Source: Candidatus Saccharimonadota bacterium
GTDB lineage: Bacteria > Patescibacteriota > Saccharimonadia > Saccharimonadales > UBA4665
Length of the DNA: 48,411 bases
Direction: 5' to 3'
Assembly (NCBI GenBank): GCA_025928155.1
Contig: JAICKC010000012.1
Coordinates: 1-48,411, forward strand
Shown here: piece after piece, positions 21,777 to 30,996 of the stretch
How positions within the stretch are numbered: the stretch's first letter is position 1
Layout: each line of letters starts with the position of its first letter
Translations under genes and position numbers: made by a program
Notes under the pieces: generated by a model
What the model was told of the DNA's origin: nothing
Seen by the model: the letters and a program-made list of their open reading frames with translations, nothing else
Database searches by the model: none

Positions 21777-24676
21777 AATTCCAGGCAGGGCAACGCCGCA
21801 AGGCTATCGAGTATGAAAAGGCGCTTGTAAAGCAGTGGAAGCAAAACAAAACTTTTGAGAAGTCGATTGACCAGCGGCCAAAAGACGGTGGCTACGTATT
21901 CTACGACGGCCCGCCGTTCATCACCGGCGTGCCGCACCACGGGACGCTGCTGACGAGCGTAGTAAAAGACGCAGTGCCGCGCTACTGGACCATGCGCGGC
22001 ACGCGGGTGGAACGCCTGTGGGGCTGGGATTGTCACGGTCTGCCGGCGGAAGTGTTTACCGAAAAGAAGCTGGGCGTGCAAGACCGGCGTGACATCGGTA
22101 CCAAGATCAGCCTGGAGGATTACATCGTAACCTGTCGGGACAACATGGTGCAGACTGGTAATCTGTGGGAAGACACTATCGATCGGATCGGTCGCTGGGT
22201 CGACTTCAAAGGCGCCTACAAAACCATGGATAAGAACTACATGGAAAGCGTATGGTGGGCATTTAAGCGCTTGTACGACGAGGGCAAGATTTACGAGGGC
22301 GAAAGGGTATTGCTGTATTGCACGCGCGACGCGACACCGCTCAGCAAGGCCGAAGTCGCCATGGATAATAGCTATCAGGATGACACCGACCCGTCCATCT
22401 ACCTCAAGTTTAAGCTGAAAGACCGCGACGCTTCGCTGCTGGCATGGACTACCGTGCCATGGACCGCGCTCGCAAATACCGCGCTCGCTGTTGATAAGGA
22501 TGCTGATTATAGCGAGGTAGAGTTAGAAGACGGCACTCACGTAGTCTTGGCAACAGAACTGCTGGAGCACGTATTGCAAGACGAGAAACGCAAGGCGGTG
22601 CCCTTTACGTTGGTCAATTCGCTCAAGGGCAGCGAATTAGTTGGCACACGCTATGAGCCATTCTTTAAGGATTATGGTCCTAAAGCGCACGTTGTACATC
22701 ATGCCGATTTTGTGAGCATGGAAGAGGGAACTGGTGTGGTGTCTATCGCGCCAGCATATGGCGAGGAGGATTTTTTACTCGCCAAGAGCGAAGATTTCCC
22801 GGTGGTCTCGGTGGTGGATGACTCCGGCCTGCTCATTGATAGTGACTGGAAAGACCAGCAAATATGGGACGCCAACAAGCAAATTGCCAAAACCTGGCTT
22901 GCCGAAGGCAAGGCTTGGAAGATTGAATACGTTACGCACAGCTATCCGCATTGCTATCGGTGTGGCACCAAGCTTATTTACCGCGCTCATCCCAGCTGGT
23001 TTATGGACATCAACGGCCAGCGGCAGGTCATGCTCGAACAAAACGAGTCGGTGACTTGGCGGCCGGAGCACATCAAACACGGCCGGTCGCAAAAGACCAT
23101 TGAAACTGCTCCGGACTGGAACCTTAGCCGCGACCGCTTTTGGGCCACGGCCATGCCGGTTTGGAAGGGCACGGACAAAGACGGCAAAGAGCAGACTATC
23201 GTAGTCGGCAGCTACGAGGAGCTTAAAACGCTAAGCGGCGTCGAGCTGGATGACTACCATCGTCCGTGGGTTGATAGCATCGAATTTGATACAGATAGTG
23301 TTCACTATACACGCATTGATAAGGTGATGGATTGCTGGTTTGAGAGCGGCAGCATGCCGTTTGCGCAGTTCCATTATCCGTTCGAGAACAAGGAAAAGTT
23401 CGAGACTAATTTCCCCGGCGATTTCATTGTGGAATATATCCCACAGGTGCGTGCCTGGTTCTACTACATGAACGCGGTCAATGTAGGGCTGTTCGGCAAG
23501 GTGCCGTTTAAGACCGCACTGGCGCATGGCACACTGGCGGGTAACGACGGCCGCAAAATGAGCAAGCAGTACGGTAACTACACAGACCCGAATGAGCTGA
23601 TGGATGAATACAGCGCCGATGCTCTGCGCCTTTTATTCCTGACTTCACCTCTCCTGAATGGCGAAGATTTTAGCCTGAAAGACAAAGACGTCCAGGACGT
23701 GCAGCGTAAGCTAGCGATGATATGGAACATGTACGATTTCTTCACTTTATATGCCTCCGTGGATGGCTGGGAGTGGAACGGTTCGATAGATGACCCATCG
23801 GCAGATTTGACTAATCCGCTTGATATCTGGGTGTTGTCGAAACTTCATCAATTACAAATCCACATCAGTAGCCACATGGATATCTATGACATTCCGGGCG
23901 CACTTGATCCGGTATTCGCGTTTGTGGACGACGCCAGCAACTGGTACGTGCGCCGCAGCCGCCGCCGCTTCTGGAAATCGGGCGACGATGCTGACAAAAA
24001 CGATGCCTATCGTACGCTACACTATCTGCTGGTACGCCTCAGTATGATCCTGGCGCCCTTTGTGCCATTCTTGGCCGAGGAGCTGTTCCAGAAACTAACC
24101 GGCGGCGAGACGGGCGAGAGCGTGCACTTGCTGGACTGGCCGGAAGATGGCGCAGTGGACACAGCTGGATTGCAAAAAATGGCCTTCGTGCGTGAGGTAA
24201 TCAACGAAGGCCTGTCACAGCGTGCCGCCGTGGGCATAAAAGTGCGTCAGCCGCTGCAAGAAGTCTTCATCAAAGGTGCGCCGACCTTCTTTGATGATCC
24301 CGAAGAGGCGTATGTGGCAATCCTGCAAGAAGAGCTGAATGTGAAGGGTGTATTTGCTAATACCGCCAAAGTCAAGCAAGTGGAGGTAACACTCAATACG
24401 GAGCTGACCCCAGAGCTCAAGCGCGAGGGCATCATGCGCGAGCTCGTGCGCACCGTCCAGGCAGCTCGCAAGGCTGCTGGCTTGAACGTAGATGACCGGA
24501 TAGTACTGGTTATAGAGGCGGAAGACGAGGAAGTGCAGCAAGCTGTAACAGAGCATTCTAGTACAATCCGGTCGGAAACTCTGGCTACGAGCCTAAACGA
24601 AGGCCGGGTCGACAGCTATGCTGCCGAGGCCACAGTTGACGATTACGCGGTGACCATACGTCTAGCGAGAGCGTAG
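21773..24676 (+). CDS. ileS: Isoleucyl-tRNA synthetase
   Basis: 967 residues, class I. HIGH-type motif PHHGT is at residues 54-58 after YDGPPFITGV, and WDCHGLP follows, a signature of Ile/Val/Leu synthetases. The CP1 editing domain lies about 190-400. The KMSKS-type motif is KMSKQ at 595-599, and the tRNA-binding anticodon domain fills the C-terminus. The WDCHGLPAE and KMSKQYGNY forms fit the IleS2 (eukaryote-like) type, often linked with mupirocin tolerance; that last point is inference. Translational coupling with the CYTH gene is implied by the ATGA overlap. No C-terminal zinc finger is seen. Confidence 0.95.
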   Translation: MKFQAGQRRKAIEYEKALVKQWKQNKTFEKSIDQRPKDGGYVFYDGPPFITGVPHHGTLLTSVVKDAVPRYWTMRGTRVERLWGWDCHGLPAEVFTEKKLGVQDRRDIGTKISLEDYIVTCRDNMVQTGNLWEDTIDRIGRWVDFKGAYKTMDKNYMESVWWAFKRLYDEGKIYEGERVLLYCTRDATPLSKAEVAMDNSYQDDTDPSIYLKFKLKDRDASLLAWTTVPWTALANTALAVDKDADYSEVELEDGTHVVLATELLEHVLQDEKRKAVPFTLVNSLKGSELVGTRYEPFFKDYGPKAHVVHHADFVSMEEGTGVVSIAPAYGEEDFLLAKSEDFPVVSVVDDSGLLIDSDWKDQQIWDANKQIAKTWLAEGKAWKIEYVTHSYPHCYRCGTKLIYRAHPSWFMDINGQRQVMLEQNESVTWRPEHIKHGRSQKTIETAPDWNLSRDRFWATAMPVWKGTDKDGKEQTIVVGSYEELKTLSGVELDDYHRPWVDSIEFDTDSVHYTRIDKVMDCWFESGSMPFAQFHYPFENKEKFETNFPGDFIVEYIPQVRAWFYYMNAVNVGLFGKVPFKTALAHGTLAGNDGRKMSKQYGNYTDPNELMDEYSADALRLLFLTSPLLNGEDFSLKDKDVQDVQRKLAMIWNMYDFFTLYASVDGWEWNGSIDDPSADLTNPLDIWVLSKLHQLQIHISSHMDIYDIPGALDPVFAFVDDASNWYVRRSRRRFWKSGDDADKNDAYRTLHYLLVRLSMILAPFVPFLAEELFQKLTGGETGESVHLLDWPEDGAVDTAGLQKMAFVREVINEGLSQRAAVGIKVRQPLQEVFIKGAPTFFDDPEEAYVAILQEELNVKGVFANTAKVKQVEVTLNTELTPELKREGIMRELVRTVQAARKAAGLNVDDRIVLVIEAEDEEVQQAVTEHSSTIRSETLATSLNEGRVDSYAAEATVDDYAVTIRLARA

Positions 24677-24681
24677 GTATC

Positions 24682-24710
24682 TTTACAGGGGAACCTGTAT
24701 CTGGTAAAAT
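24682..24710 (+). promoter_or_regulatory. rplU promoter
   Basis: TTTACA (24682-24687), 17-bp spacer, TAAAAT (24705-24710). The spacer holds an ACAGG/CCTGT dyad. The leader is about 30 nt with a TAAGGAAG ribosome-binding site. Confidence 0.7.
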
Positions 24711-24746
24711 GTCGGTATCAGTTATTTCTTGTAAGGAAGTAGAGCC

Positions 24747-25058
24747 ATGAAAAAAGCAGTCATCGCCACTGGCGGTAAGCAGTACGTCGTCTCAGAAGGC
24801 GACACCGTCACCGTAGAACGTTTGAAAGACGGTGACCAAAAAAGTGTAAAGTTTGACGCTCTGCTCGTTATCGACGGGGACAAAGTAAGTGTCGGTGCAC
24901 CACTGGTAGGTGGCATCAATGTAAGCGCTAGCGTGGTTGATGCTGAAGCAAAGGCCGAAAAGGTCACTGCTATTCGCTACAAGGCTAAAAAGCGTGTGCA
25001 TAAGCTGCATGGTCACCGCCAGCTCCAGACGGTTCTCAAGATCGACAAGATTGCATAA
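24747..25058 (+). CDS. rplU: 50S ribosomal protein L21
   Basis: 103 residues, matching bL21: MKKAVIATGGKQYVVSEGD at the N-terminus, a central acidic strand region, and KVTAIRYKAKKRVHKLHGHR, the conserved basic C-terminal loop. It binds 23S rRNA. The start has TAAGGAAG upstream and its own promoter. The usual partners rpmA (L27) and obg do not follow; instead a terminator ends the unit, so those genes must be elsewhere or absent. Confidence 0.95.
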   Translation: MKKAVIATGGKQYVVSEGDTVTVERLKDGDQKSVKFDALLVIDGDKVSVGAPLVGGINVSASVVDAEAKAEKVTAIRYKAKKRVHKLHGHRQLQTVLKIDKIA

Positions 25059-25079
25059 GCACCCAAACCAACGATTCTA

Positions 25080-25109
25080 AAAGCTCTGCACCAGGCGCGG
25101 GGCTTTTTT
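25080..25109 (+). terminator. Terminator after rplU
   Basis: AAAGCTCTGC pairs with GCGGGGCTTT (10 bp including G-T pairs) around a short loop and ends in T6. Confidence 0.85.
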
Positions 25110-25435
25110 GATGCCCAAGGAGGTTTGTTCTGTGGAAAACCATAGGAGAGCAGAAAGGTCAAAACTCCTATTGTAGGGTTTTTAACAACGACATTTAAAT
25201 GAGTTTTGTACCAAATCCAACAGAAGTGGATTTAGATCCATACCTGTTGTGAAGCAAAATCGAAGTACAAAAAACAACGAAAACTATGTCACCGGGATAG
25301 TAAATGTGGAGCGGAGCATAAAGATGGAAGTCGAACCGATTAGCCTTGCAACAGATAGGACAAAAGAGGGAAAATAGATGTAGTGTTTTAACACAAAAAA
25401 ACGTGTAAACACAAATCAAAACAACTCAAAACAAA
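25110..25435 (+). other. AT-rich spacer and leader before the giant surface gene
   Basis: No gene longer than 17 codons is seen. A composite hairpin at 25136-25183 (AAAACC plus ATAGGAG pairing with CTCCTAT and GGTTTT, then T-run) may be a second terminator. GTGTTTTAACAC at about 25383 is a small dyad. The last ~35 bases before the ATG are almost free of G and rich in A and C (an unstructured leader), with no clear Shine-Dalgarno sequence. No convincing promoter was found. The base composition differs from the flanking genes. Confidence 0.55.
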
Positions 25436-28400
25436 ATGGTCTACTCAACACCGAAAAAGCGAGTACTCTTCGTGCGCAGGTTCACCCCTGTGTTTATCGC
25501 TGTTTTCGGTGTTTTTTCATTGCTGGCGCTAAACCTACAGTCACCGAAGTTAGCGTATGCTACCGCAAGCGACACCGTGAACTTCCAGGCTCGCTTGCAA
25601 ACCGCCGGTGGCGCCATAGTGGCAGATGGCAGCTACAACATCGAATTCAAGTTGTATAACGCTACCGGTAGCAGCAGCAATCCAGGCTCGTGTACAAGTG
25701 ACTGTGTGTGGTCTGAAGATTACACCGGCGCTAACAAGGTAGCGGTCAAGAATGGCTACCTAAGTGTCCAATTAGGTAGCCAGAACGCCTTGCCGACTAG
25801 CCTAGATTGGAGCCAGCAACTGTACCTCACCATGGATATTGGTGGCACCGGCACGCTCAGCTGGGACGGCGAAATGTTGCCGCGCTTGGCGCTAACTGCC
25901 ACGCCGTACTCATTTTTGAGCCAGCGTGCGCTGACGTCGGATAACGCCGATCAACTTTCTGCCACGAATACTAACGGGACGAACACATTAAGTTTGCAAG
26001 GGCCGGGCTCCGGCGCGGGTGGGCAGAACTTCGTACTGCAAGACCAGGGCGCAACCGGCACGTACTACCTGCTCGCGGAGAATGCGTCGGGCGACGTGTC
26101 GGTGAGCGGTCTGGCTAGCGCCGCGAATATTACTACCGGATCGATCGATAGATCCGGCTCCGGCACGCTCAGTATTGGCGGCACTCACGCTAGTGCTATC
26201 AGCCTTGGCAATACAAGCTCTAACATCGCCACTACTATCAACGGTACGGCCGTAGTGAAGCCCACTAGCGGTAACGACACGACGGGAGTGTTCCAGGTGC
26301 AGGACGCCAGCAGTAACGACTTGATTGACGTAGACAGTAGTACCGAGACCGTCAACCTCGGTGCGGTGTCGGCTGCTATAGCTTCGACGGTCAACGTGGC
26401 GACCAGCACGACAACCGGCCAGACGGTAAATATCGCGTCCGGAATTATTACCAGCGGCACTAACACCGTCAATATTGCCACTGGCGCGTCGAGTACTGGC
26501 AAAGACATTGTCACGATCGGCAGTCTTAATAACGCCAGCTCGACCACGGTTCAGGGCGGTTCGGCTGGCGTCAGCGTGGCGGCGGCCAGCGGCGCGACGA
26601 TCGGGATCGGTACCAGTGCCAATAATGTGGTCACCATTGGCAATAGCACCTCCGGCACTAATGCGGTGACTCTTCAGGCGGAGGGTATTGCACAAACAAT
26701 CACCGGCAGCGCCACCAACCCTACAAGTATTATCCAGACCTCTACGAACTCCACGGCCGCCTTCCAAGTCCAAGATTCTGGCAGCAAAGGCATCCTGACT
26801 GTGGATACGACAAGTGGCGGCACAGTTATAGTTGGTAATAGCACCAATGGTGGTCAGCTGGTGAATTATGGATCCACTCTCAATACCGCCAAGAATATTC
26901 TTGATGTTTCGGGCGGCGGATCTATCGGTAGCGCGGCAACCACGGTTGATATATATACTACCTTCGCCATTAATCAGACTACCCCGGGTCAGACTTTGTC
27001 GCTCGACAACCCAAACAACGCTACCGCAGGTCGTATTGTGTATGTCATCAACACCGGTACTACCTCATTCACCATGGGCGGGGTAGTGATTGGCATAGGC
27101 ACTAATGCAAGCTTTTTGTGGAATGCCTCTACTTGGACAGCTACCGCAGTTAGTACTGGCGTATCAATCGTTGGTAGTTTCGGTGGCTCGCTGACCAATG
27201 GCGCGAGCATCAGCGGTAATACTATTACCTTTGGTGCGGCTGACGGCACCAACCCCGGTATGGTCAGCACCGGTGCCCAGACGTTTGGCGGCGCCAAGAC
27301 CTTCTCCGCCCTCATTACCGGTAGCGCCGGCGCGACGATCGGGGGCGGAGCAATCGCCCTGACGGGTAATAATAACTCCACCTTTACGACCACTAGCGGT
27401 ACGCTGACATTACAGGGTGCCGGCGCGACTACCGTGGGTACCGCTAATGCCGGCGGTGCGACCACCAGCGGCCTTACGCTCAGTACCGGCAATGTTACCA
27501 GCGGCTCGTTTGCCTCGGGCAGCGTCAGTATAGATGTCGGTACCTCTACCGGTACCAGGGGGACAGTCTCTATCGGTACAGCCAACGCCAGCGGCGTTAC
27601 CATCGGCAATACCGGTGGCTCGCTGACACTGGAGGGGTCAAACGCCGGTACTATAGCTATCGGCAATAGCGCCAACGCACACACTATAAATATAGGTGCG
27701 GGCAGTGGCGCCAATAACACTACGGTGGCCATTGGCTCTGGCGTGACCGGGGGCTCCAATACGGCTAGCGTCACCATCGGATCAGCCAACGCGGCCGCGT
27801 CAACGACTACTATTCAAGGTGGTAACGGCAGTGGGGCGGTAAGCATTCAGGCGGCGGCTTCGGGCACTATCTCCATTGGCTCCACTAACGATAATAACCT
27901 GGCACTGGGCACTGCAGCTGTGGGCGGCACTATTACTGTGGGCGGCACGGGCACAACTGCCGCGATAACCATCGGCCAATCCACGGCTACCAACGAAATT
28001 GACCTCGGGAACGCCGTAACGGGCAGCGGTAATACGCAGACGATCAAGATCGGTACAGGGGCGACCGGTACAGGTATAAGCCTGGTAACTATCGGTGCCA
28101 CAAGTTCGGGCAGCCAGACAAAGCTTCAAGGCGGCGCCGCCACCCTGACTGTCACGAATAACGGCGGCGCGGCCATTCAGGGAGCAGGAAGTACGAGCGG
28201 CACGACGGCGTTCAGCGTGAGTAATAGCGGCAGCGCTAACCTCGCGCAGATACTTGATGATGGGTCAATCAATCTAGGTAAAACGACCTCTGGTAGCAGC
28301 GGCAGCTATGGTAACACGGGCATTGGTAACACCCAAGGTACAAATTACTTCAATGGCAGCACCTATCTCATGTCAGCACAGCGCATTACTGCCAGCAGCG

Positions 28401-29644
28401 GTGGTACCGTCAGTTCGCTCTCCACATATGTCTCGACCAGTAGCGTAACATGTACAGGTGGTGCCTTCGGTGGCATTAACAGCTCACCAAACAACCTGTA
28501 CCAGCTAGCTATCTATGCGGACAACGGTAGCGGTACGGGGCCAGGCTCGTATGTAGCATCTACGAGTACGAGCTCGCTGACCGGTGGCTGGAATACGGCT
28601 TCAGTCACTAACGGTACTGCTGCTCTGTCGGCTGGCACTATGTATTGGATTGTCTATTGGACTAATACAAATGGTGTTAATAATTCCAGTAACGGACAGT
28701 GTTTCAACTCTGGCTCCGGAAACTGGGTTGATGGTTTTAACGCTTGGCAATGTAGCTCTAGCTGTACGAACGGTATGCCGAACACCTTCCCGGGCGGCGG
28801 TAGCTCTGGTAGCTTTAACTTTAGTATCTACGCGAGTTATAGCACGAGCGGAGTAACACCGGTGACTATTAACTCAAGCGGTGTCTTCTCGGCGGCTTTG
28901 GGGGCTACGATAGGTGTAGGGTCCAGCGGAGAATCGGGAGGCCAGCTGTTAACACTTGATAGTGATACTGACGCTGCGTACAGCGCGGGGAGCGCCACCG
29001 GCGCGCCTACAGAAGTAAACGGGGCCATGTTCTACAGTTCTACCAGTCACAGCTTTATGTGCGGTGTGGCCGGGGCGTGGGAAACATGTAATGGGTTGCT
29101 GTACTCGAATACGGCCGCTTCGTCGGCGATTAGTACCTGTACGAATACCTGTGCCTCGTTTAGTACCGCAGCTCCTATACCTGCCAACTATTGTCAGGCC
29201 GGACGAGTGATACATATTATAGCTAGAGGTGTCTATAATACTGCAGCTTCAACAACTCCGACTATTGCTATGGGCCTTTACTACGGTACAAATGCTAGTA
29301 CTCGTGGTAGTGACACGCAACTTGGTGTAACCACTCAAACAAGCTCAAACTTATCTAATAGTCTTGTGAACGCAGCATGGCAAGCGGACTTCACAATCAT
29401 TTGTTTCTCTACGAGCGGCGGCTCGTCGACTATCAATGCTCAAGGCTCGGTGGTCCTAGAGTTGGTTAATGGGAGCGGCGCCGCCGCAACGACGGTGAGC
29501 CAGGAAACACTATATGCGCCCACTACCACTAATCAGACGAGCGTGACTACTTCCTCGGCAAACAATCTCTACCTTTTCCCAACATTGGTGAGCAACGCAA
29601 ATAATAATATGACCCTGGAACAACTAATAGTTACCGGTAATTAA
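25436..29644 (+). CDS. Giant secreted repeat protein (putative surface adhesin)
   Basis: 1402 residues. A basic N-terminus and hydrophobic stretch (about 15-40, ending KLAYA) form a likely signal peptide cleaved at AYA. Residues ~45-165 form a domain also seen in tail-fibre-like and CPR surface proteins (VNFQARLQTAGG ... EMLPRLALTATPYSFLSQ). Residues ~190-940 are degenerate glycine/threonine-rich beta repeats with a recurring TIG-x-G and N-x-I-x-G rhythm, like trimeric adhesin or tail-fibre stalks. Residues ~960-1140 contain cysteines and a jelly-roll-like region. The C-terminal ~200 residues resemble a tail-fibre head. No LPxTG, SLH or terminal TM anchor is visible. It probably mediates host or surface attachment; the function is inferred. 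Confidence 0.85.
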   Translation: MVYSTPKKRVLFVRRFTPVFIAVFGVFSLLALNLQSPKLAYATASDTVNFQARLQTAGGAIVADGSYNIEFKLYNATGSSSNPGSCTSDCVWSEDYTGANKVAVKNGYLSVQLGSQNALPTSLDWSQQLYLTMDIGGTGTLSWDGEMLPRLALTATPYSFLSQRALTSDNADQLSATNTNGTNTLSLQGPGSGAGGQNFVLQDQGATGTYYLLAENASGDVSVSGLASAANITTGSIDRSGSGTLSIGGTHASAISLGNTSSNIATTINGTAVVKPTSGNDTTGVFQVQDASSNDLIDVDSSTETVNLGAVSAAIASTVNVATSTTTGQTVNIASGIITSGTNTVNIATGASSTGKDIVTIGSLNNASSTTVQGGSAGVSVAAASGATIGIGTSANNVVTIGNSTSGTNAVTLQAEGIAQTITGSATNPTSIIQTSTNSTAAFQVQDSGSKGILTVDTTSGGTVIVGNSTNGGQLVNYGSTLNTAKNILDVSGGGSIGSAATTVDIYTTFAINQTTPGQTLSLDNPNNATAGRIVYVINTGTTSFTMGGVVIGIGTNASFLWNASTWTATAVSTGVSIVGSFGGSLTNGASISGNTITFGAADGTNPGMVSTGAQTFGGAKTFSALITGSAGATIGGGAIALTGNNNSTFTTTSGTLTLQGAGATTVGTANAGGATTSGLTLSTGNVTSGSFASGSVSIDVGTSTGTRGTVSIGTANASGVTIGNTGGSLTLEGSNAGTIAIGNSANAHTINIGAGSGANNTTVAIGSGVTGGSNTASVTIGSANAAASTTTIQGGNGSGAVSIQAAASGTISIGSTNDNNLALGTAAVGGTITVGGTGTTAAITIGQSTATNEIDLGNAVTGSGNTQTIKIGTGATGTGISLVTIGATSSGSQTKLQGGAATLTVTNNGGAAIQGAGSTSGTTAFSVSNSGSANLAQILDDGSINLGKTTSGSSGSYGNTGIGNTQGTNYFNGSTYLMSAQRITASSGGTVSSLSTYVSTSSVTCTGGAFGGINSSPNNLYQLAIYADNGSGTGPGSYVASTSTSSLTGGWNTASVTNGTAALSAGTMYWIVYWTNTNGVNNSSNGQCFNSGSGNWVDGFNAWQCSSSCTNGMPNTFPGGGSSGSFNFSIYASYSTSGVTPVTINSSGVFSAALGATIGVGSSGESGGQLLTLDSDTDAAYSAGSATGAPTEVNGAMFYSSTSHSFMCGVAGAWETCNGLLYSNTAASSAISTCTNTCASFSTAAPIPANYCQAGRVIHIIARGVYNTAASTTPTIAMGLYYGTNASTRGSDTQLGVTTQTSSNLSNSLVNAAWQADFTIICFSTSGGSSTINAQGSVVLELVNGSGAAATTVSQETLYAPTTTNQTSVTTSSANNLYLFPTLVSNANNNMTLEQLIVTGN

Positions 29645-29669
29645 CGAAAGTGAGAGTTATCGCATTTGA

Positions 29670-30293
29670 GCTTTAAATGTCGGCGGCCTATTATTTAGTA
29701 GCTCAGATTTAACTTCGGCCATAGCTTCGGGAGCCACATTAAGTGGTACGAACTTCCAGGGAGCAAAGTTAACCTCAGTTTTGACCTGTCTGGACGCAAT
29801 TTCTCGGCTTCAAGCTTCAATGGCGTTGATTTTCGAATGGCTAATCTTACTAGTGTGGTCTTTGCGTCGGGTGATATTAGTGAAATGTTCCATGATACAG
29901 CTCTAAACAATACAAGCCTAAGCAATATTAACTTCGAGAGTGTAACGTTTATGGGTGAGAATCTGCGCGGCAGAGATCTAAGTAACAGTGATTTAGCTAG
30001 TGTGACTACCCAGTCAAATAACGACTTTTCAGGAGCAAATCTTTCGGGTACCGTGTCGGACGGCCTCGCTCGTCGATAGCAACTTCACAGGTGCTAACTT
30101 TACCGGCGGCAGTGCTTTTCTAAGCGATAACCTCACTAATGCAAACTTCACCAATACTCATTTTTCGAATGGCTACATCCTTGATCCTAGTAGTAACTAC
30201 ACTGGCGCTATTTTTACGGGCGCAACTCGGGACAATGTGACTTGCCCCGACGGTACGAACAGCAACGATAATACGTATATCGGTCACTTCTAG
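29670..30293 (+). pseudogene. Pentapeptide-repeat protein, two frameshifts, start lost
   Basis: Three consecutive frames together encode A(D/N)Lxx-type pentapeptide repeats. The first (from ~29670) has ATLSGTNFQGAKLTS. After an indel near 29775-29785, the second has RNFSASSFNGVDFRMANLTS and ends at TAG 30077-30079. After an indel near 30050-30065, the third has DSNFTGANFTGG and ends CPDGTNSNDNTYIGHF, with a stop at 30291-30293. The two shifts compensate (624 nt, divisible by 3). Repeat phase suggests that about two bases were lost at each. No clear start codon or ribosome-binding site was found, so the 5' end may be lost. Pentapeptide repeats form a right-handed beta helix. It directly follows the giant surface gene. 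Confidence 0.8.
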
Positions 30294-30302
30294 GAGTAAG
30301 GA

Positions 30303-30866
30303 TTAGTTTCTCCGAAGAGCGCTAAGTACCTGCTTGAGTTGGTCCTGGTTAATATCGTAGGGGGCGGTGAGAATGATCCAGGTGCTCGAGCCATTGGCCG
30401 GTAAACTTACTAGTGTCTCGGTGCCGGTCTTGGTATTGTATGCACCAAGAAGTGCCTGTCCAATTGATGTGTGGTAGGTGATATGCAAAGGGATATAGTT
30501 GGCACTAAAATTCTGCAGCTCGGTAGCAGAAGGTTTTGGCTGTAGAGAAAAAACGAGCTTATGGCCGTTACTGTAGCTTACTGTGTAGTTTACGCCATTC
30601 CGGACTGGTTGCTTGAAAGAATTGAGGTCCAAAGTATAGCCTGCCGGCAGCTTGCTCTGTTCGGGATAGTAAATAGAGAAGCTTACACTACTGGCAATGG
30701 TTTTCGGTACAGGGCTCATTGGGGTTGGACTACTATGTCCCTGCTCTAAAAACCACCATATACCTATAGTACTCGCGATGAGCAGCAGGCCTACGGTACT
30801 GATAAACAGGGTCAACCTTTTTCTCTTTGTGCTACCGGTCGAATACCCTGTAGTTTCTTCATTCAT
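30303..30866 (-). CDS. Membrane-anchored hypothetical protein
   Basis: 187 residues. A short basic cytoplasmic tail (residues 1-18, ending TKRKR), one membrane helix (about 19-41, with LLLIASTIGIWWFL), a Pro/Ser linker, and an extracytoplasmic domain of ~130 residues containing ISFSIYYPEQ-like strands. The domain is mostly beta and faintly resembles DUF4367-type or lipoprotein-like sensor domains. No catalytic motif is seen and the function is unknown. TACAAT at 30875-30880 lies 8 nt before the ATG, suggesting a leaderless mRNA. It is divergent from parA. Confidence 0.7.
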   Translation of the reverse strand: MNEETTGYSTGSTKRKRLTLFISTVGLLLIASTIGIWWFLEQGHSSPTPMSPVPKTIASSVSFSIYYPEQSKLPAGYTLDLNSFKQPVRNGVNYTVSYSNGHKLVFSLQPKPSATELQNFSANYIPLHITYHTSIGQALLGAYNTKTGTETLVSLPANGSSTWIILTAPYDINQDQLKQVLSALRRN

Positions 30867-30874
30867 ATCACCAC

Positions 30875-30880
30875 ATTGTA
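30875..30880 (-). promoter_or_regulatory. -10 box for leaderless membrane-protein gene
   Basis: TACAAT on the minus strand stands 8 nt before the ATG at 30866, with no ribosome-binding site between. Confidence 0.45.
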
Positions 30881-30924
30881 GCAGACGCTCAGCGGGTCCG
30901 ACGGCCAGCGTAAGTAGTTCTCGA

Positions 30925-30953
30925 TTGACTTAAAGCCGGGACATGTTTATGTT
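30925..30953 (+). promoter_or_regulatory. parA promoter
   Basis: TTGACT (30925-30930), 17-bp spacer, TATGTT (30948-30953). It gives a leader of about 37 nt before parA, containing CGAGAGGGT just before the ATG. Confidence 0.65.
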
Positions 30954-30996
30954 TTTCCGGGTTTCTGGTAGGCTGTAGGAAGTAACCGAGAGGGTC

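Noticed and set aside
25200-25253. 17-codon frame MSFVPNPTEVDLDPYLL upstream of the giant gene
   Set aside because: It is too short, has no ribosome-binding site or promoter, and lies in an AT-rich spacer where such frames occur by chance.
25988-27789. Long antisense frames (261 and 266 codons) within the giant gene
   Set aside because: They arise from the repetitive GGT/ACC-rich coding sequence. They have no ribosome-binding site and no domain pattern.
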